A stretch of DNA of 64,000 nucleotides from Acidobacteriota bacterium. Lineage in GTDB: Bacteria; Acidobacteriota; Terriglobia; Bryobacterales; UBA6623. The stretch covers positions 124,001-188,000 of the forward strand of contig WGMB01000001.1 of assembly GCA_016125275.1 (NCBI GenBank), written 5' to 3'. Made by a program: the position numbers and the translations under genes. The notes beneath the pieces are model-generated. The model was given only the letters and a program-made list of their open reading frames with translations. It was not told where the DNA came from and made no database searches. Positions 1-8,504 of the stretch are shown here, piece by piece (position 1 is the stretch's first letter; each line of letters begins with the position of its first letter).

Positions 1-609
1 GCCCATGGCCTTGGGGTTGAAGCTGCGCTGCAAGTCGAGCGGGCCGATCGCCGCCGAACCCTTGAACTCCACGAAGGCGATGCTCTGCATGCGCTGCTCG
101 GGCTGGAAGACCATCGCCAGGCTCTCGCCGTCGATGGGCAGCAGTTGGCCGATCACCCGGGAGTCGTGGCCGGCGGCCATCCAGCGCTTCTGGAGAGCGT
201 CGCCGATCTGGTCCACCATGCGGCCCGTGGCCGGCACTTCCGTCTTGAACAGAGGGATCTGCTGGTGCAACTCTTCGAGCAACTGCGGCTCGGGCTCGTC
301 GAAGTTCAAGAAGCGCACCGAGAAGACTTGGTCGACTTCATCGACCTCGAAGGTCAGCGAGTAGCCGCCGTCCTTGGGGCCGAAGCGGTAGGAGAGCGTC
401 TCGAAGACTCCGGTTTCGGTGAGGCGCGCCACGGCTTTCTGGAAGTCCGCCTCGTTGACCATGTCGCCGACGTGCAGGCCCGTCTCGGCCTGGATGCGGT
501 CCTTGTCGAAGTGCTGGGCGCCTTCGATGACGATTTCCCGCAGCGGATACTTTTCCTGCGCCGCCAGCGCACAAGTCAGCGTCAGCGCCAGAATGAAAAT
601 TCGGCCCAC
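1..609 (-). CDS. POTRA-domain outer-membrane assembly protein (BamA/Omp85-like), C-terminus beyond left edge
   Basis: A reading frame with no stop runs from a GTG at 609 to the left edge (203 codons seen). It begins with a short hydrophobic signal peptide ending near CALAAQ. The mature protein opens with REIVIEGAQHFDKDRI, followed by GDMVNEADFQKAVARLTETGVFETLSY. That is the POTRA pattern (beta strand, small-step helix, GxFxxV-like strand) of BamA/Omp85 and related surface-antigen proteins. A second POTRA appears to start near residue 170 (MQSIAFVEFKGSAAIG). The membrane barrel would lie outside the window, so BamA itself cannot be told from other Omp85 members. It lies 47 bases after the acyl-CoA ligase on the same strand and may be co-transcribed. 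GTG is preferred because it immediately precedes the signal peptide. Confidence 0.72.
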   Translation of the reverse strand, partial: MGRIFILALTLTCALAAQEKYPLREIVIEGAQHFDKDRIQAETGLHVGDMVNEADFQKAVARLTETGVFETLSYRFGPKDGGYSLTFEVDEVDQVFSVRFLNFDEPEPQLLEELHQQIPLFKTEVPATGRMVDQIGDALQKRWMAAGHDSRVIGQLLPIDGESLAMVFQPEQRMQSIAFVEFKGSAAIGPLDLQRSFNPKAMG

Positions 610-656
610 ACTGTTGAAGACGTTCCGGGCGGGGAGGGGTTTCAGAGCGGCCTCCC

Positions 657-2447
657 TCAGTCGTACAGGGCGTCGATCTGGCGGGCGAACTTCATCTCGA
701 CGGCGCGGCGGCGGACCTTCATGGACGGCGTGATCTCGCCGTCCTCGATGGAGAGCTCGCGGTCGAGCAGCAGGATCTTCTTGGGCTTCTCGTAGCGGGC
801 GAGGGGTTCGCAGGCCTTCTCGACCTCGCTGAACAGGAGCTGGAAGACGTCCTTGTTGTCGATCAAGTCGCGCAGGGTGCGGAACTCGATGCGGCGCTCC
901 TGGGCCCAGAACTTGACCTTTTCGAACTCCGGGATGATGAGCGCGCAGGGGAACTTGCGGCCTTCGGCGAAGACGATGGCCATCGAGATATAGGGGCTGG
1001 TCTTGAGCAGGTTCTCGATGGGCTGCGGGGCGATGTACTTGCCGCCGGAGGTTTTGAGCAGGTCCTTCTTGCGGTCGATGATCGAGAGGTAGCCGTCGGA
1101 ATCGAACTTGCCGATGTCGCCGGTGTGGAACCAGCCGTCGGCGTCGATCACTTCGGCGGTGGCCTCGGGGCCCTTGTAGTAGCCCTTCATGATGTTGGGG
1201 CCGCGCACGAGGATCTCGTCGTCTTCGGCGAGGCGGGCCTCGACGTTGCGGATGAGACGCCCGACGGTGCCGAAGCGGAAGTGGTCCGGCGTGTTGATGG
1301 AGATGAGCGGCGAGGTCTCGGTCAAACCGTAGGCTTCGTAGATGGGAATGCCGACGATGTAGAAGAACTCGGCCAGGTGGCGGCTCAGCGGGGCCGCGCC
1401 GGAAAACATCATGCGGAAGCGTCCGCCGAGTCGGTCGCGGAGCTTCTTGAAGACCAAAAGGTCGGCGATGGTCTGCTGGAGGCCCAGCCAAAAGGGCATC
1501 CGTTGGCCGTGGCTGCGGAACGGCAGGGCGCGCTCGCCCACGCGCAGGGCCCACTCGATGAGCTTGCGGCGGAAGGTGGGCGCGGCGGCGATGGCGGCGG
1601 TGACGCGGCCATGGATCTTCTCGAAGAAGCGGGGGACCGCGACGGCGACCGTGGGCCGGATCTCCTGCATGTTCTGCGGCACGGCCTCGAAGGATTCCGC
1701 GTAGGCCACGGTGGCGCCGGAGTGGAAATAGACGTAGTCGGCGATGCGCTCGGCCACGTGGCTCAACGGCAGGAAGGAAAGGCAGAGGTCGCCGGTTTCG
1801 ATCTGGAAGCCGCAGTCGCGGACGTTGGTGCCCAGATTGTTGTGCGTGAGCACGACGCCCTTGGGCACGCCGGTGGTGCCGGAGGTATAGATGATGCTGG
1901 CGACGTCTTCGGGCTGGACGGCGTTGATGCCGGCTTCGAAGGCGCGGGTCTCCTCGTCGGTGAGCGGCTCGGTTCCGATGAGGCTCTGGACGCCCACCAC
2001 GCGCTCGTCGTCGGAGCTGACGAGGTCGAACACGGCGGCGCCTTCCAGGCGGGGCAGCTTGGGCCAGACCTCCTGGATCTTGGCCAACTGCTCGGCGGTG
2101 GAGACGAGCACGACGCGGGCCTCGGAGTGCTCCAGCATGTAATGGAGCTGATCGGCCCCCAGCGTCGGGTACAGCGGCACGCTGATGATGCCGGCCGTCA
2201 TCATGGCGAAGTCGCTGACGGCCCACTCCCAGCGATTCTCCGACAGCAGGGCGCAACGGTCTCCCTTGCGGACGCCGACGCGAGCCAGCGCCAATTGCAG
2301 CTTGGCGACGCGGCGGTACATTTCGCGCGAGGAGATGGGCTCGTAGCGCCCGGAGCGGCCGGTAAGCAAGTCCTGTTTCGTCAGGATTGCGTCCCGTTTG
2401 TCGTAGGAAATAGCGTGCCGAAACAGTTTCGCTAGGGTCTCTGGCAT
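657..2447 (-). CDS. Long-chain acyl-CoA synthetase (AMP-dependent ligase)
   Basis: 596 residues, the normal length for FadD/FACS enzymes that activate fatty acids to acyl-CoA through an acyl-adenylate. The P-loop-like signature YTSGTTGVPKG is at residues 187-197. The EAYGLTETSP motif and the GWFHTGDIG adenylation motif follow, and a DRKKDLLKTSGGKYIAP hinge region is present. No signal peptide or membrane segment is seen, so it acts in the cytoplasm or at the inner face of the membrane. It starts at an ATG only 7 bases after the YjbQ stop, so the two are probably in one operon with the POTRA protein downstream. Chain-length preference cannot be read from the sequence. Confidence 0.93.
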   Translation of the reverse strand: MPETLAKLFRHAISYDKRDAILTKQDLLTGRSGRYEPISSREMYRRVAKLQLALARVGVRKGDRCALLSENRWEWAVSDFAMMTAGIISVPLYPTLGADQLHYMLEHSEARVVLVSTAEQLAKIQEVWPKLPRLEGAAVFDLVSSDDERVVGVQSLIGTEPLTDEETRAFEAGINAVQPEDVASIIYTSGTTGVPKGVVLTHNNLGTNVRDCGFQIETGDLCLSFLPLSHVAERIADYVYFHSGATVAYAESFEAVPQNMQEIRPTVAVAVPRFFEKIHGRVTAAIAAAPTFRRKLIEWALRVGERALPFRSHGQRMPFWLGLQQTIADLLVFKKLRDRLGGRFRMMFSGAAPLSRHLAEFFYIVGIPIYEAYGLTETSPLISINTPDHFRFGTVGRLIRNVEARLAEDDEILVRGPNIMKGYYKGPEATAEVIDADGWFHTGDIGKFDSDGYLSIIDRKKDLLKTSGGKYIAPQPIENLLKTSPYISMAIVFAEGRKFPCALIIPEFEKVKFWAQERRIEFRTLRDLIDNKDVFQLLFSEVEKACEPLARYEKPKKILLLDRELSIEDGEITPSMKVRRRAVEMKFARQIDALYD

Positions 2448-2454
2448 GCTCTTG

Positions 2455-2868
2455 CTACTCTCCCATCACCTTGAGGATCAGGCGCTTGCGACGCTGTCCG
2501 TCGAACTCGGCATAGTAGACCTGTTGCCAGGTTCCCAAGTCAAGCTCGCCCTTGGTGACGGGAACGATGACCTCGTGATGCAGCAGGAGGCTCTTGAGGT
2601 GGGCGTCGCCGTTGTCCTCGCCGGTGCGGTGGTGGCGGTAGTCGCGGCCCGAGGGCGTCAGGTGTTCGAGCCACTCGTCGATGTCGGCGATGAGGCCGTC
2701 TTCGGCGTCGTTGACGTAGACGGCCGCGGTGATGTGCATGGCCGAAACCAGGACCATTCCTTCGCGCACGCCGCTGGCTTCGACGACGGCGGCGACCTTG
2801 TCAGTAATGTTGATGTAGGCGCGCCGAGTTTCCGTGTGGAAGTAGAGGTACTCGGTGCGGCATTTCAT
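2455..2868 (-). CDS. YjbQ family protein (UPF0047, secondary thiamine-phosphate synthase-like)
   Basis: 137 residues matching the single-domain YjbQ/UPF0047 family, with the conserved stretches [46 protein letters not shown] and a final RLILKVMGE. Family members show weak thiamine-phosphate synthase activity, but their real role is uncertain. The ATG at 2868 is chosen over an upstream TTG at 2874. A minus-strand -10 hexamer TACAGT (2883-2878) would leave only three bases before the TTG but nine before the ATG. It is the first gene of the leftward operon and is divergent from the amidase pair. Confidence 0.88.
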   Translation of the reverse strand: MKCRTEYLYFHTETRRAYINITDKVAAVVEASGVREGMVLVSAMHITAAVYVNDAEDGLIADIDEWLEHLTPSGRDYRHHRTGEDNGDAHLKSLLLHHEVIVPVTKGELDLGTWQQVYYAEFDGQRRKRLILKVMGE

Positions 2869-2877
2869 CCACAAACC

Positions 2878-2887
2878 ACTGTAGACT
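2878..2887. promoter_or_regulatory. Overlapping divergent -10 elements
   Basis: On the minus strand TACAGT occupies 2883-2878, nine bases before the YjbQ ATG. On the plus strand TAGACT occupies 2882-2887, thirteen bases before the ATG of the amidase partner. The two hexamers share two bases, so both promoters cannot be occupied at once. No clear -35 box is visible on either side. Confidence 0.5.
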
Positions 2888-2900
2888 GTTGCCTGACGTG

Positions 2901-3119
2901 ATGGAAAGCGAATCCGCCAAACTGCCCTCCCGCTGGGCGCGCATCGCCGAGGCGCGCGGCCTGGACCTTCCCGAGGAGCGCCTGGAGCGCATCTCGTGCA
3001 TTCTCGACGATTTGGAGGCCAAGACGCGGGCGGCGCTCGACCGCGACCTGAGCCTGGTCGAGCCGATGTTCTCGTTCCGGCCGACGACTTCGGCCGCGAC
3101 CGGCGAAGGGGACGAGTAG
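2901..3119 (+). CDS. Small AtzG/GatC-like amidase partner protein
   Basis: 72 residues, read straight into the amidase start two bases later. Two helices ([20 protein letters not shown] and [17 protein letters not shown]) are followed by VEPMFSFRP. This layout matches GatC of the Glu-tRNA(Gln) amidotransferase and AtzG of carboxybiuret hydrolase (DUF4089-type). Those small proteins wrap their amidase subunit and end with a comparable (V)EP-x-FRP segment. Similarity is by pattern, not by alignment. It probably stabilises or completes the next gene's product. A TTG at 2889 and GTG at 2898 are alternative starts, but the TTG sits almost on the -10 hexamer. Confidence 0.62.
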   Translation: MESESAKLPSRWARIAEARGLDLPEERLERISCILDDLEAKTRAALDRDLSLVEPMFSFRPTTSAATGEGDE

Positions 3120-3121
3120 CG

Positions 3122-4534
3122 ATGGCCGAGACGACCCTGCCGCTGCAGTCGATCGCCGAGCTCTCCGGGCTGCTCCGGACGGGCGCGATCTCGCCGGTGG
3201 AGCTGCTGGAGCAGACGCTGGCGCGGATCGAACGGCTGAACCCGGCGCTGAACGCCTACATTACGGTGACGGCCGAGCTGGCGCGCGAGCAGGCGAGGCT
3301 GGCGGAGAGCGAGATCCGGGCGGGGCGCTACCGCGGGCCGCTGCACGGCGTTCCCTACGCGGCCAAGGACTTGTGCTTTACGCGCGGCATCCGCACGACG
3401 GCCGGGTCGAAGATTCTGCGGGACTTTACGCCGTCGTACGACGGAACCGTGGTGGTGCGGCTGCGCCGCGCCGGGGCGGTGCTGGTGGGCAAGGCCGGGC
3501 TGCACGAGAACGCTTACGGCATCACCAGCGACAACCCGCACTTCGGCTCCATCCACAACCCTTGGGACCTGGAGCGGATCCCCGGCGGCTCGAGCGGCGG
3601 CTCGGGGGCGGCGCTGGCCTCGGGGCTGTGCAGCTTCTCGCTCGGCACGGACACGGGCGGCTCCATCCGCATTCCGGCGGCGTTCTGCAGCGTTACGGGC
3701 TTGAAGCCGACGTTCGGGCGGGTGAGCCGCTACGGGGTGTTCCCGCTGGGACATACGCTCGACCACGTGGGGCCGTTCGCACTGACGGCCGAGGAGTGCG
3801 GCTGGACCTACGCCGCCATAGCGGGCTTCGATCCGCATGAGGACGCCTCGATCGACCGGCCCGTCGAGCTGCCGTCCGCCGCGGAAACCGATCTGCGGGG
3901 CGTCAGGGTGGGCGTGCCCGAGGCGTTCTATTTCGACGACCTGGACCCGGAGGTCGAGGCGGCCTGCAGGGCGGCTCTCGCGACGTTCGAGAGCCTGGGC
4001 GCCGTGGTGGAGCCGATCCAACTGCCGGACATCGAGGAGCTCAACGCGGTGGCGCGCGTGATCCTGCTGGCCGAGGCGACGGCGGTGCACCAGAGGAATC
4101 TCGACGCGCGGCCGGAAGACTTTGGCGAGGACCAGATCGCGCTGCTCGACCAAGGGCGCTTTATTACGGCCGTGGACTACCTCAACGCCCAGCGGCGGCG
4201 GCGGGAGCTGTGCCAGGCCTTCGCACGGGCCTTCGAGCGGGTGGACTGGATGGCGGCTCCGGCGGTGGCGGTGCTGCCGGCGAAGATCGGGCAGAAGACG
4301 CTGGAGATTCGCGGCATGCGGCACGACGTAAGGCTGGCGACGACCCGCAACGCCCGGGCGCTGAACCTGACGGGGCTGCCGCTGCTGACGTTGCCGTGCG
4401 GCTTCAGCGCCGACGGCCTGCCGATCGGGCTGCAGCTCATCGGCGACGCCTACGACGAGCGGCGCATTCTCGCCGCCGGCATGGCCTTCCAAGAGGCGAC
4501 GGACTTTCACCGGCGGCGCCCGCCGACGCTCTGA
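3122..4534 (+). CDS. Amidase signature family hydrolase (AtzE/GatA-like)
   Basis: 470 residues of the amidase signature family, which hydrolyses amides with a Ser-cisSer-Lys triad. The visible Lys is in GVPYAAKDL. The signature loop [14 protein letters not shown] and the following [20 protein letters not shown] supply the two serines. Length and composition are close to GatA and AtzE. The ATG at 3122 is preferred to the longer upstream frame because the small partner gene ends at 3119. No GatB is nearby and the partner resembles AtzG, so a small-molecule amide is as likely a substrate as Gln-tRNA charging. The substrate is not predictable. Confidence 0.88.
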   Translation: MAETTLPLQSIAELSGLLRTGAISPVELLEQTLARIERLNPALNAYITVTAELAREQARLAESEIRAGRYRGPLHGVPYAAKDLCFTRGIRTTAGSKILRDFTPSYDGTVVVRLRRAGAVLVGKAGLHENAYGITSDNPHFGSIHNPWDLERIPGGSSGGSGAALASGLCSFSLGTDTGGSIRIPAAFCSVTGLKPTFGRVSRYGVFPLGHTLDHVGPFALTAEECGWTYAAIAGFDPHEDASIDRPVELPSAAETDLRGVRVGVPEAFYFDDLDPEVEAACRAALATFESLGAVVEPIQLPDIEELNAVARVILLAEATAVHQRNLDARPEDFGEDQIALLDQGRFITAVDYLNAQRRRRELCQAFARAFERVDWMAAPAVAVLPAKIGQKTLEIRGMRHDVRLATTRNARALNLTGLPLLTLPCGFSADGLPIGLQLIGDAYDERRILAAGMAFQEATDFHRRRPPTL

Positions 4535-4564
4535 AAAATCCCGGCTGACAGCCGATAAGGGAAA

Positions 4565-4637
4565 AACGGCGTCTCGGTAGGGTCATCTCTCGATGAGTGA
4601 CCGGGGGCGCCGCACCTTACTCTCGTGGGTAGCCGTT
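4565..4637 (+). ncRNA. Candidate structured leader RNA upstream of the Tad operon
   Basis: The 197-base gap before cpaB contains nested inverted repeats. AACGGC at 4565-4570 can pair with GCCGTT at 4632-4637. Inside, GGTCAtCTC / GAGTGACC (4581-4602) forms an eight-pair hairpin with one bulge and a five-base loop. An alternative pairing, CGGCG (4567-4571) with CGCCG (4608-4612), excludes the outer stem, which is the kind of switch seen in riboswitches. It does not carry the conserved bases of the c-di-GMP-I class. Inference only. Confidence 0.3.
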
Positions 4638-4731
4638 CGGTCCAGGCCGACTGGAGTTTCGGCGCGCCGGCGCCGATCTCTTATGCGATGGGCCGAATTG
4701 CGGCCGGACCGGTTTCGTCAGAGCGCTCCCC

Positions 4732-6207
4732 ATGCGGCGAAAACTCATCATTGTCGGCGCCATAGCCCTTGCGGCGGCCACGCTGACCACCTTGTTCTTC
4801 TACAACATGCTGTCCAACCAGATGGGCGGCGACCATGAGCGGGCCTCGGCGACGCACAGCGTCGTGGTGGCGGCCCGCGACCTGCCGCGCGGCGCTCGGA
4901 TTTCCGAGGACATGCTGCGGGTGGAGAAGATGGACGCGACGACGGCGCCCAGCGACGGCTATGCCTCGCCCGGCGTTCTGGAAGGCAAGCGGCTGATCAG
5001 CCCGGTGCGCTCGGGAAGCGCGCTGCTGCCGAGCCACTTTCCGGCCGGAGGCGAGCAGGGCCTGGGCGTGGCGATTCCGCCGGGAATGCGGGCGGTGACG
5101 GTACACGTGCAGGAGTACGCCGGCATCCACGGCATGGTGACCACGGGCGACCGCGTGGACGTGCTGGTGGCGAGCACCGTGCGGACGCCGGGGCGCCCGG
5201 ACATCTCGCTCAAGACGCTGCTGCAGAACGTGGAGGTGCTGGCCTCGGACCGCCAGTTGGAGAGCCGCCTGGCGCAGGAGAACGCGCCGAACGTGACGTT
5301 GCTGGTGGAGGCTTCGGCCGCCGCCGAGCTCACCCTGGCCGACCAGGCCGGCTCGATTCGGCTGGTGCTGCGCAACCCCGACGACGGAGACACGATCTCG
5401 GTGGCCAAGGCGACCACGGCGCGGGAGCTGCTGGACCTGCCGCGGACGCCCGCCCGCGGCGGCTACCGGGCTCCGGCGCGGCCGGCGCCGCAACCCGTGG
5501 CGGCTCCGGCGGCTCCCGAGCGCTCGACGCTGGCCAAGGCTCCGGTCCAGCCGACGCGTCCGGCGGCCGGCCCGGCGTTGCAACTCCAGCTCCGCTTGGC
5601 GGGGTTGGGCGACCGGGCGCTGCAGGAGATGACCCAGGGCTTGGCGGAAGCCGAGCAGGGGGCGGTGCTGGTCGGCAAGTTCCGGCGCGGCTGGGACGCC
5701 GAGGAGACCTTTGCGCGGCTGGAGCGCGACGGCGCGCTGCAAGTCTTCGCCGCGCCGGTGTTCGACGTGCCGGCCGGACGGGAAGCGACCTTCGAGCAGG
5801 CTTCAGAGACGCCGGCGGTCAACGCTTCGGGCGAGGACCTGGACCGCATCGGCGTGCGGGTGAAGCTGGGCGCCAGCGCGGGGGAGGCGGACGGCTTCGT
5901 GGTGGAGGTCGCCGCGCAGGCGGTCGTGCCCGATCCGGACCATCCGGCGCAAATCGCAGGGGCGACGCTGCCGCGGATCACGCTGCGGCGCGCCGAGACG
6001 GACGTCGAGCTGCAGGACCGCCAGAGCTTCTGGATTCGCGGCCTGATCGACCGGCCCGGGGCCTGGGACTTCCTGCGGCGGCTGTTTCCGCAGCGGCCGC
6101 TGGAGCGCGACCGCAACGACGAGCTGGTGATTCTGGTAACGCCGCGCTTGGTGAACCCTGCAGGGCGGACGGCCCTGAGCGCCGCCGTGGTGAAGGAGCA
6201 GCGATAG
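4732..6207 (+). CDS. cpaB: Flp pilus assembly protein CpaB fused to a secretin-type (CpaC) C-terminal domain
   Basis: 491 residues. An N-terminal membrane anchor (about residues 5-24) precedes the SAF/CpaB region with VVVAARDLPRGARISEDML. The RcpC/CpaB core GMRAVTVHVQEYAGIHGMVTTGDRVDVLVAS and a Pro/Ala-rich linker (about 235-280) follow. The C-terminal 200 residues look like the secretin core: RDGALQVFAAPVFDVPAGREATF, ITLRRAETDVELQDRQSFWIRGLI, LRRLFPQRP and a closing ELVILVTPRLVNP, which is the hallmark end of CpaC/PilQ secretins. Normal CpaB is about 250-300 residues and CpaC is a separate gene. No complete secretin is visible here. It is first in the tad operon and abuts cpaF by one base. 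Confidence 0.8.
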   Translation: MRRKLIIVGAIALAAATLTTLFFYNMLSNQMGGDHERASATHSVVVAARDLPRGARISEDMLRVEKMDATTAPSDGYASPGVLEGKRLISPVRSGSALLPSHFPAGGEQGLGVAIPPGMRAVTVHVQEYAGIHGMVTTGDRVDVLVASTVRTPGRPDISLKTLLQNVEVLASDRQLESRLAQENAPNVTLLVEASAAAELTLADQAGSIRLVLRNPDDGDTISVAKATTARELLDLPRTPARGGYRAPARPAPQPVAAPAAPERSTLAKAPVQPTRPAAGPALQLQLRLAGLGDRALQEMTQGLAEAEQGAVLVGKFRRGWDAEETFARLERDGALQVFAAPVFDVPAGREATFEQASETPAVNASGEDLDRIGVRVKLGASAGEADGFVVEVAAQAVVPDPDHPAQIAGATLPRITLRRAETDVELQDRQSFWIRGLIDRPGAWDFLRRLFPQRPLERDRNDELVILVTPRLVNPAGRTALSAAVVKEQR

Positions 6208-6208
6208 C

Positions 6209-7570
6209 ATGGCGGCCGTGGCCCATCCCGCCGACGCCCGCCCCGCCTCCGGACAAGCGCTCGAGCCGCAGGGCCGGGCCGAGTCGGCCTACGTCGAGCT
6301 CAAGCACGTTCTGCACCGCAAGCTGCTGGAGCGCATCAACCTCGACCGGCTGGCGGAGATCGACGCGCCGCGCGTGCGGCGCGAGGTGCGCAACGCCGTC
6401 GCCTCGCTGGTGGCCGAGGAAGACCCGAATCTGCGCGACGCTGAGCGCGAGGCGCTGATCGACCAGGTTCTCGACGAGGTCTTCGGGCTGGGGCCGCTGG
6501 ACGCCCTGATGCAGGACCCGACCGTGTCGGACATCCTGGTGACCACCCCGCGGCTGGTCTACGTGGAGCGGCAGGGCAAGCTGCAGAAGACGGCCATCCG
6601 CTTCAAGGACAACCAGCACCTGACGCGGATCATCCAGAAGATCGTGGGCCAGGCCGGCCGACGCATCGACGAGTCCTCGCCGATGGTCGACTGCCGCCTG
6701 CCCGACGGCTCCCGCGTGAACGCCGTGATCCCTCCGATCGCCGTGGAGGGGCCGCTGCTGTCGATCCGCAAATTCTCGGCCGACCCGCTGACGGCCGAGG
6801 ACCTGGTGAACCACGGCGCCCTGAACGAGGAGATGCTGGAGCTGCTGGCGCAGAGCGTGCGCGACCGCCGCAACATCCTCATCACCGGCGGCACCGGGTC
6901 GGGCAAGACGACGCTGCTCAACGTGCTGTCGGCCTACATCGGAGCCGACGAGCGCATCGTGACGATCGAGGACACCGCCGAGCTGCAATTGCGCCAGGAG
7001 CACGTGGCCAAGATGGAGTGCCGGCCGCCGAACCTGGAGGGCGAGGGCTCGATCAAGGAGCGGCAGCTCGTGATCAACAGCCTGCGGATGCGTCCGGACC
7101 GCATCATCCTCGGCGAGGTTCGCGGCGACGAGGCGCTGGACATGCTGCAGGCCATGAACACCGGGCACGACGGCTCGCTGGCGACCATCCACGCCAACAG
7201 TTGCGGCGACGCCGTACACCGCCTGGAGATGATGGTGGCGCTGGCGAACTCGAACATTTCGTCGGCCTCGATTCGGCAGCAGATCGCCTCCGCCATCGAC
7301 TTGTTCGTGCATGTGGCGCGGCTGAGCGACGGCTCGCGCAAGGTGATCGAGATCGCCGAGGCGGCCGGGCTGAATCGGCACGGGGAGGTGGCGTTGCGCG
7401 ACCTGTTCGTTTTCGAGCGGGCCGGGCTGGCCGACGACGGCATCGTGGACGGCCGTTTTGTGGCCGTGGGCGGCAAGCCGCGCTTCCGCGAGCAGATGCG
7501 GCTCTGCGCCGAGCAACTGGGCGACGATCTGGTGCCGGCGGCGAGCCGGCGGCAGGGCGGGGAAGAGTAG
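6209..7570 (+). CDS. cpaF: Flp/Tad pilus assembly ATPase CpaF (TadA)
   Basis: 453 residues, a type II/IV secretion ATPase that powers pilus assembly at the inner membrane. The N-terminal helical region ends at GLGPLDALMQDPTVSDILV. Walker A GGTGSGKTT is at residues 227-235. The Asp box TIEDTAELQL, the Walker B region RPDRIILGEVRGDEALDMLQAMNTGHDGSLATIHANS and the SIRQQIASAIDLFVHVARL segment are all intact and in the usual order for the CpaF clade. The start lies one base after the cpaB stop, so translation is probably coupled. Confidence 0.95.
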   Translation: MAAVAHPADARPASGQALEPQGRAESAYVELKHVLHRKLLERINLDRLAEIDAPRVRREVRNAVASLVAEEDPNLRDAEREALIDQVLDEVFGLGPLDALMQDPTVSDILVTTPRLVYVERQGKLQKTAIRFKDNQHLTRIIQKIVGQAGRRIDESSPMVDCRLPDGSRVNAVIPPIAVEGPLLSIRKFSADPLTAEDLVNHGALNEEMLELLAQSVRDRRNILITGGTGSGKTTLLNVLSAYIGADERIVTIEDTAELQLRQEHVAKMECRPPNLEGEGSIKERQLVINSLRMRPDRIILGEVRGDEALDMLQAMNTGHDGSLATIHANSCGDAVHRLEMMVALANSNISSASIRQQIASAIDLFVHVARLSDGSRKVIEIAEAAGLNRHGEVALRDLFVFERAGLADDGIVDGRFVAVGGKPRFREQMRLCAEQLGDDLVPAASRRQGGEE

Positions 7571-8503
7571 ATGGCTCCGCTGGGCTACCTGCTGATCTTC
7601 GGGCTGACGTTCCTGGTCGTGGGCGCAGCCGTGGTGCTGGCTTGGCTGTTCCTGGACCGCCGTCCCGGCGATGAGTCCGAGCCGTCTCCGCACATTCTGC
7701 AGGCCGACGCCCTGAGCGCGATCGGGCTGCTGGCGCTGGTGCTGGAGCGCGTGAAGCTCGGCGAGCGCCTCAAAAAGATGATCCAGGAGGCGAACCTGGG
7801 CTGGTCGGCCGGGCGGGTCATCCTGCTGACGTTGACGACCTTCGCCCTGACCTTCGCCGTTCTGCTGCGGACCTCGTTCGTGCCCTGGTGGGCCGCGCTG
7901 ATCGTGGCGGCCGGCGCCGGCTCGGCCCCGATCGTGCGGATTCGCCAGAAGCGGGCGCAACGGCTGGCGGCGGTGGAGGCGCAGTTGCCCGAGGCGCTGG
8001 ACTTCATCTCGCGGGCGCTGGTGGCCGGCCATTCGCTGCCGATGTCGCTGGAGCTGCTGGCGGACGAGATCGGCCAGCCGATGGCTTCGGAGCTGCGCAA
8101 GACGGTGGACGAGTACAACCTCGGCCTGTCGATGGAGCAGGCCTTGATGAACCTGTCCGAGCGGGTGCCGAGCGTGGACATCCAGTTCTTCGCCTCGGCG
8201 ATCGTGACGCAGTCGCGCACGGGCGGCAACCTGCACGACCTGCTCGAAAACCTAGCCGAGACGATCCGCGAGCGAGCCACTCTGAAGGGCCAGGTGCAGG
8301 CGTTGACGGCCAACGGGCGGATGACGGCGATCGTGCTGTCGGCGCTGCCGTTCGTGCTGGCCGGGGCCATGATGATGGTCAACCCGGACTTCTTCATGGT
8401 GTTGGTGCGCAACCCGACCGGCAAGACGCTGCTGTTTCTGGCGTTTATCGCGCAGGTGGCGGCGTTCTTCGTGATTCGCAAGATCGCCGACATACGGATC
8501 TAG
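7571..8503 (+). CDS. tadB: Tad pilus inner-membrane platform protein TadB
   Basis: 310 residues of the GspF/TadB family. A membrane helix at the very N-terminus is followed by two mid-chain helices (about 77-120) and a cytoplasmic T2SSF domain with QLPEALDFISRALVAGHSLPMSLELLADEIGQP. Paired C-terminal helices (about 255-300) follow. The Glu-rich TQSRTGGNLHDLLENLAETIRER segment is typical. With TadC it forms the platform that couples CpaF to the growing pilus. Its ATG directly follows the cpaF stop with no spacer. Confidence 0.93.
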   Translation: MAPLGYLLIFGLTFLVVGAAVVLAWLFLDRRPGDESEPSPHILQADALSAIGLLALVLERVKLGERLKKMIQEANLGWSAGRVILLTLTTFALTFAVLLRTSFVPWWAALIVAAGAGSAPIVRIRQKRAQRLAAVEAQLPEALDFISRALVAGHSLPMSLELLADEIGQPMASELRKTVDEYNLGLSMEQALMNLSERVPSVDIQFFASAIVTQSRTGGNLHDLLENLAETIRERATLKGQVQALTANGRMTAIVLSALPFVLAGAMMMVNPDFFMVLVRNPTGKTLLFLAFIAQVAAFFVIRKIADIRI

Positions 8504-8504
8504 C

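Noticed and set aside
1-795. Several short plus-strand frames at the left edge
   Set aside because: They lie opposite the POTRA gene, which has a signal peptide and a POTRA pattern.
1125-2435. Plus-strand frame opposite the acyl-CoA ligase
   Set aside because: No motif, and it is fully antisense to a ligase with intact signatures.
4565-4637. c-di-GMP-I (GEMM) riboswitch before the Tad operon
   Set aside because: The conserved GCAAA-type segments and the GNRA loop are missing, so only a generic structured leader is claimed.
5978-8236. Minus-strand frame opposite cpaF and tadB
   Set aside because: Composition is that of a GC-rich shadow, and the pilus genes are unambiguous.
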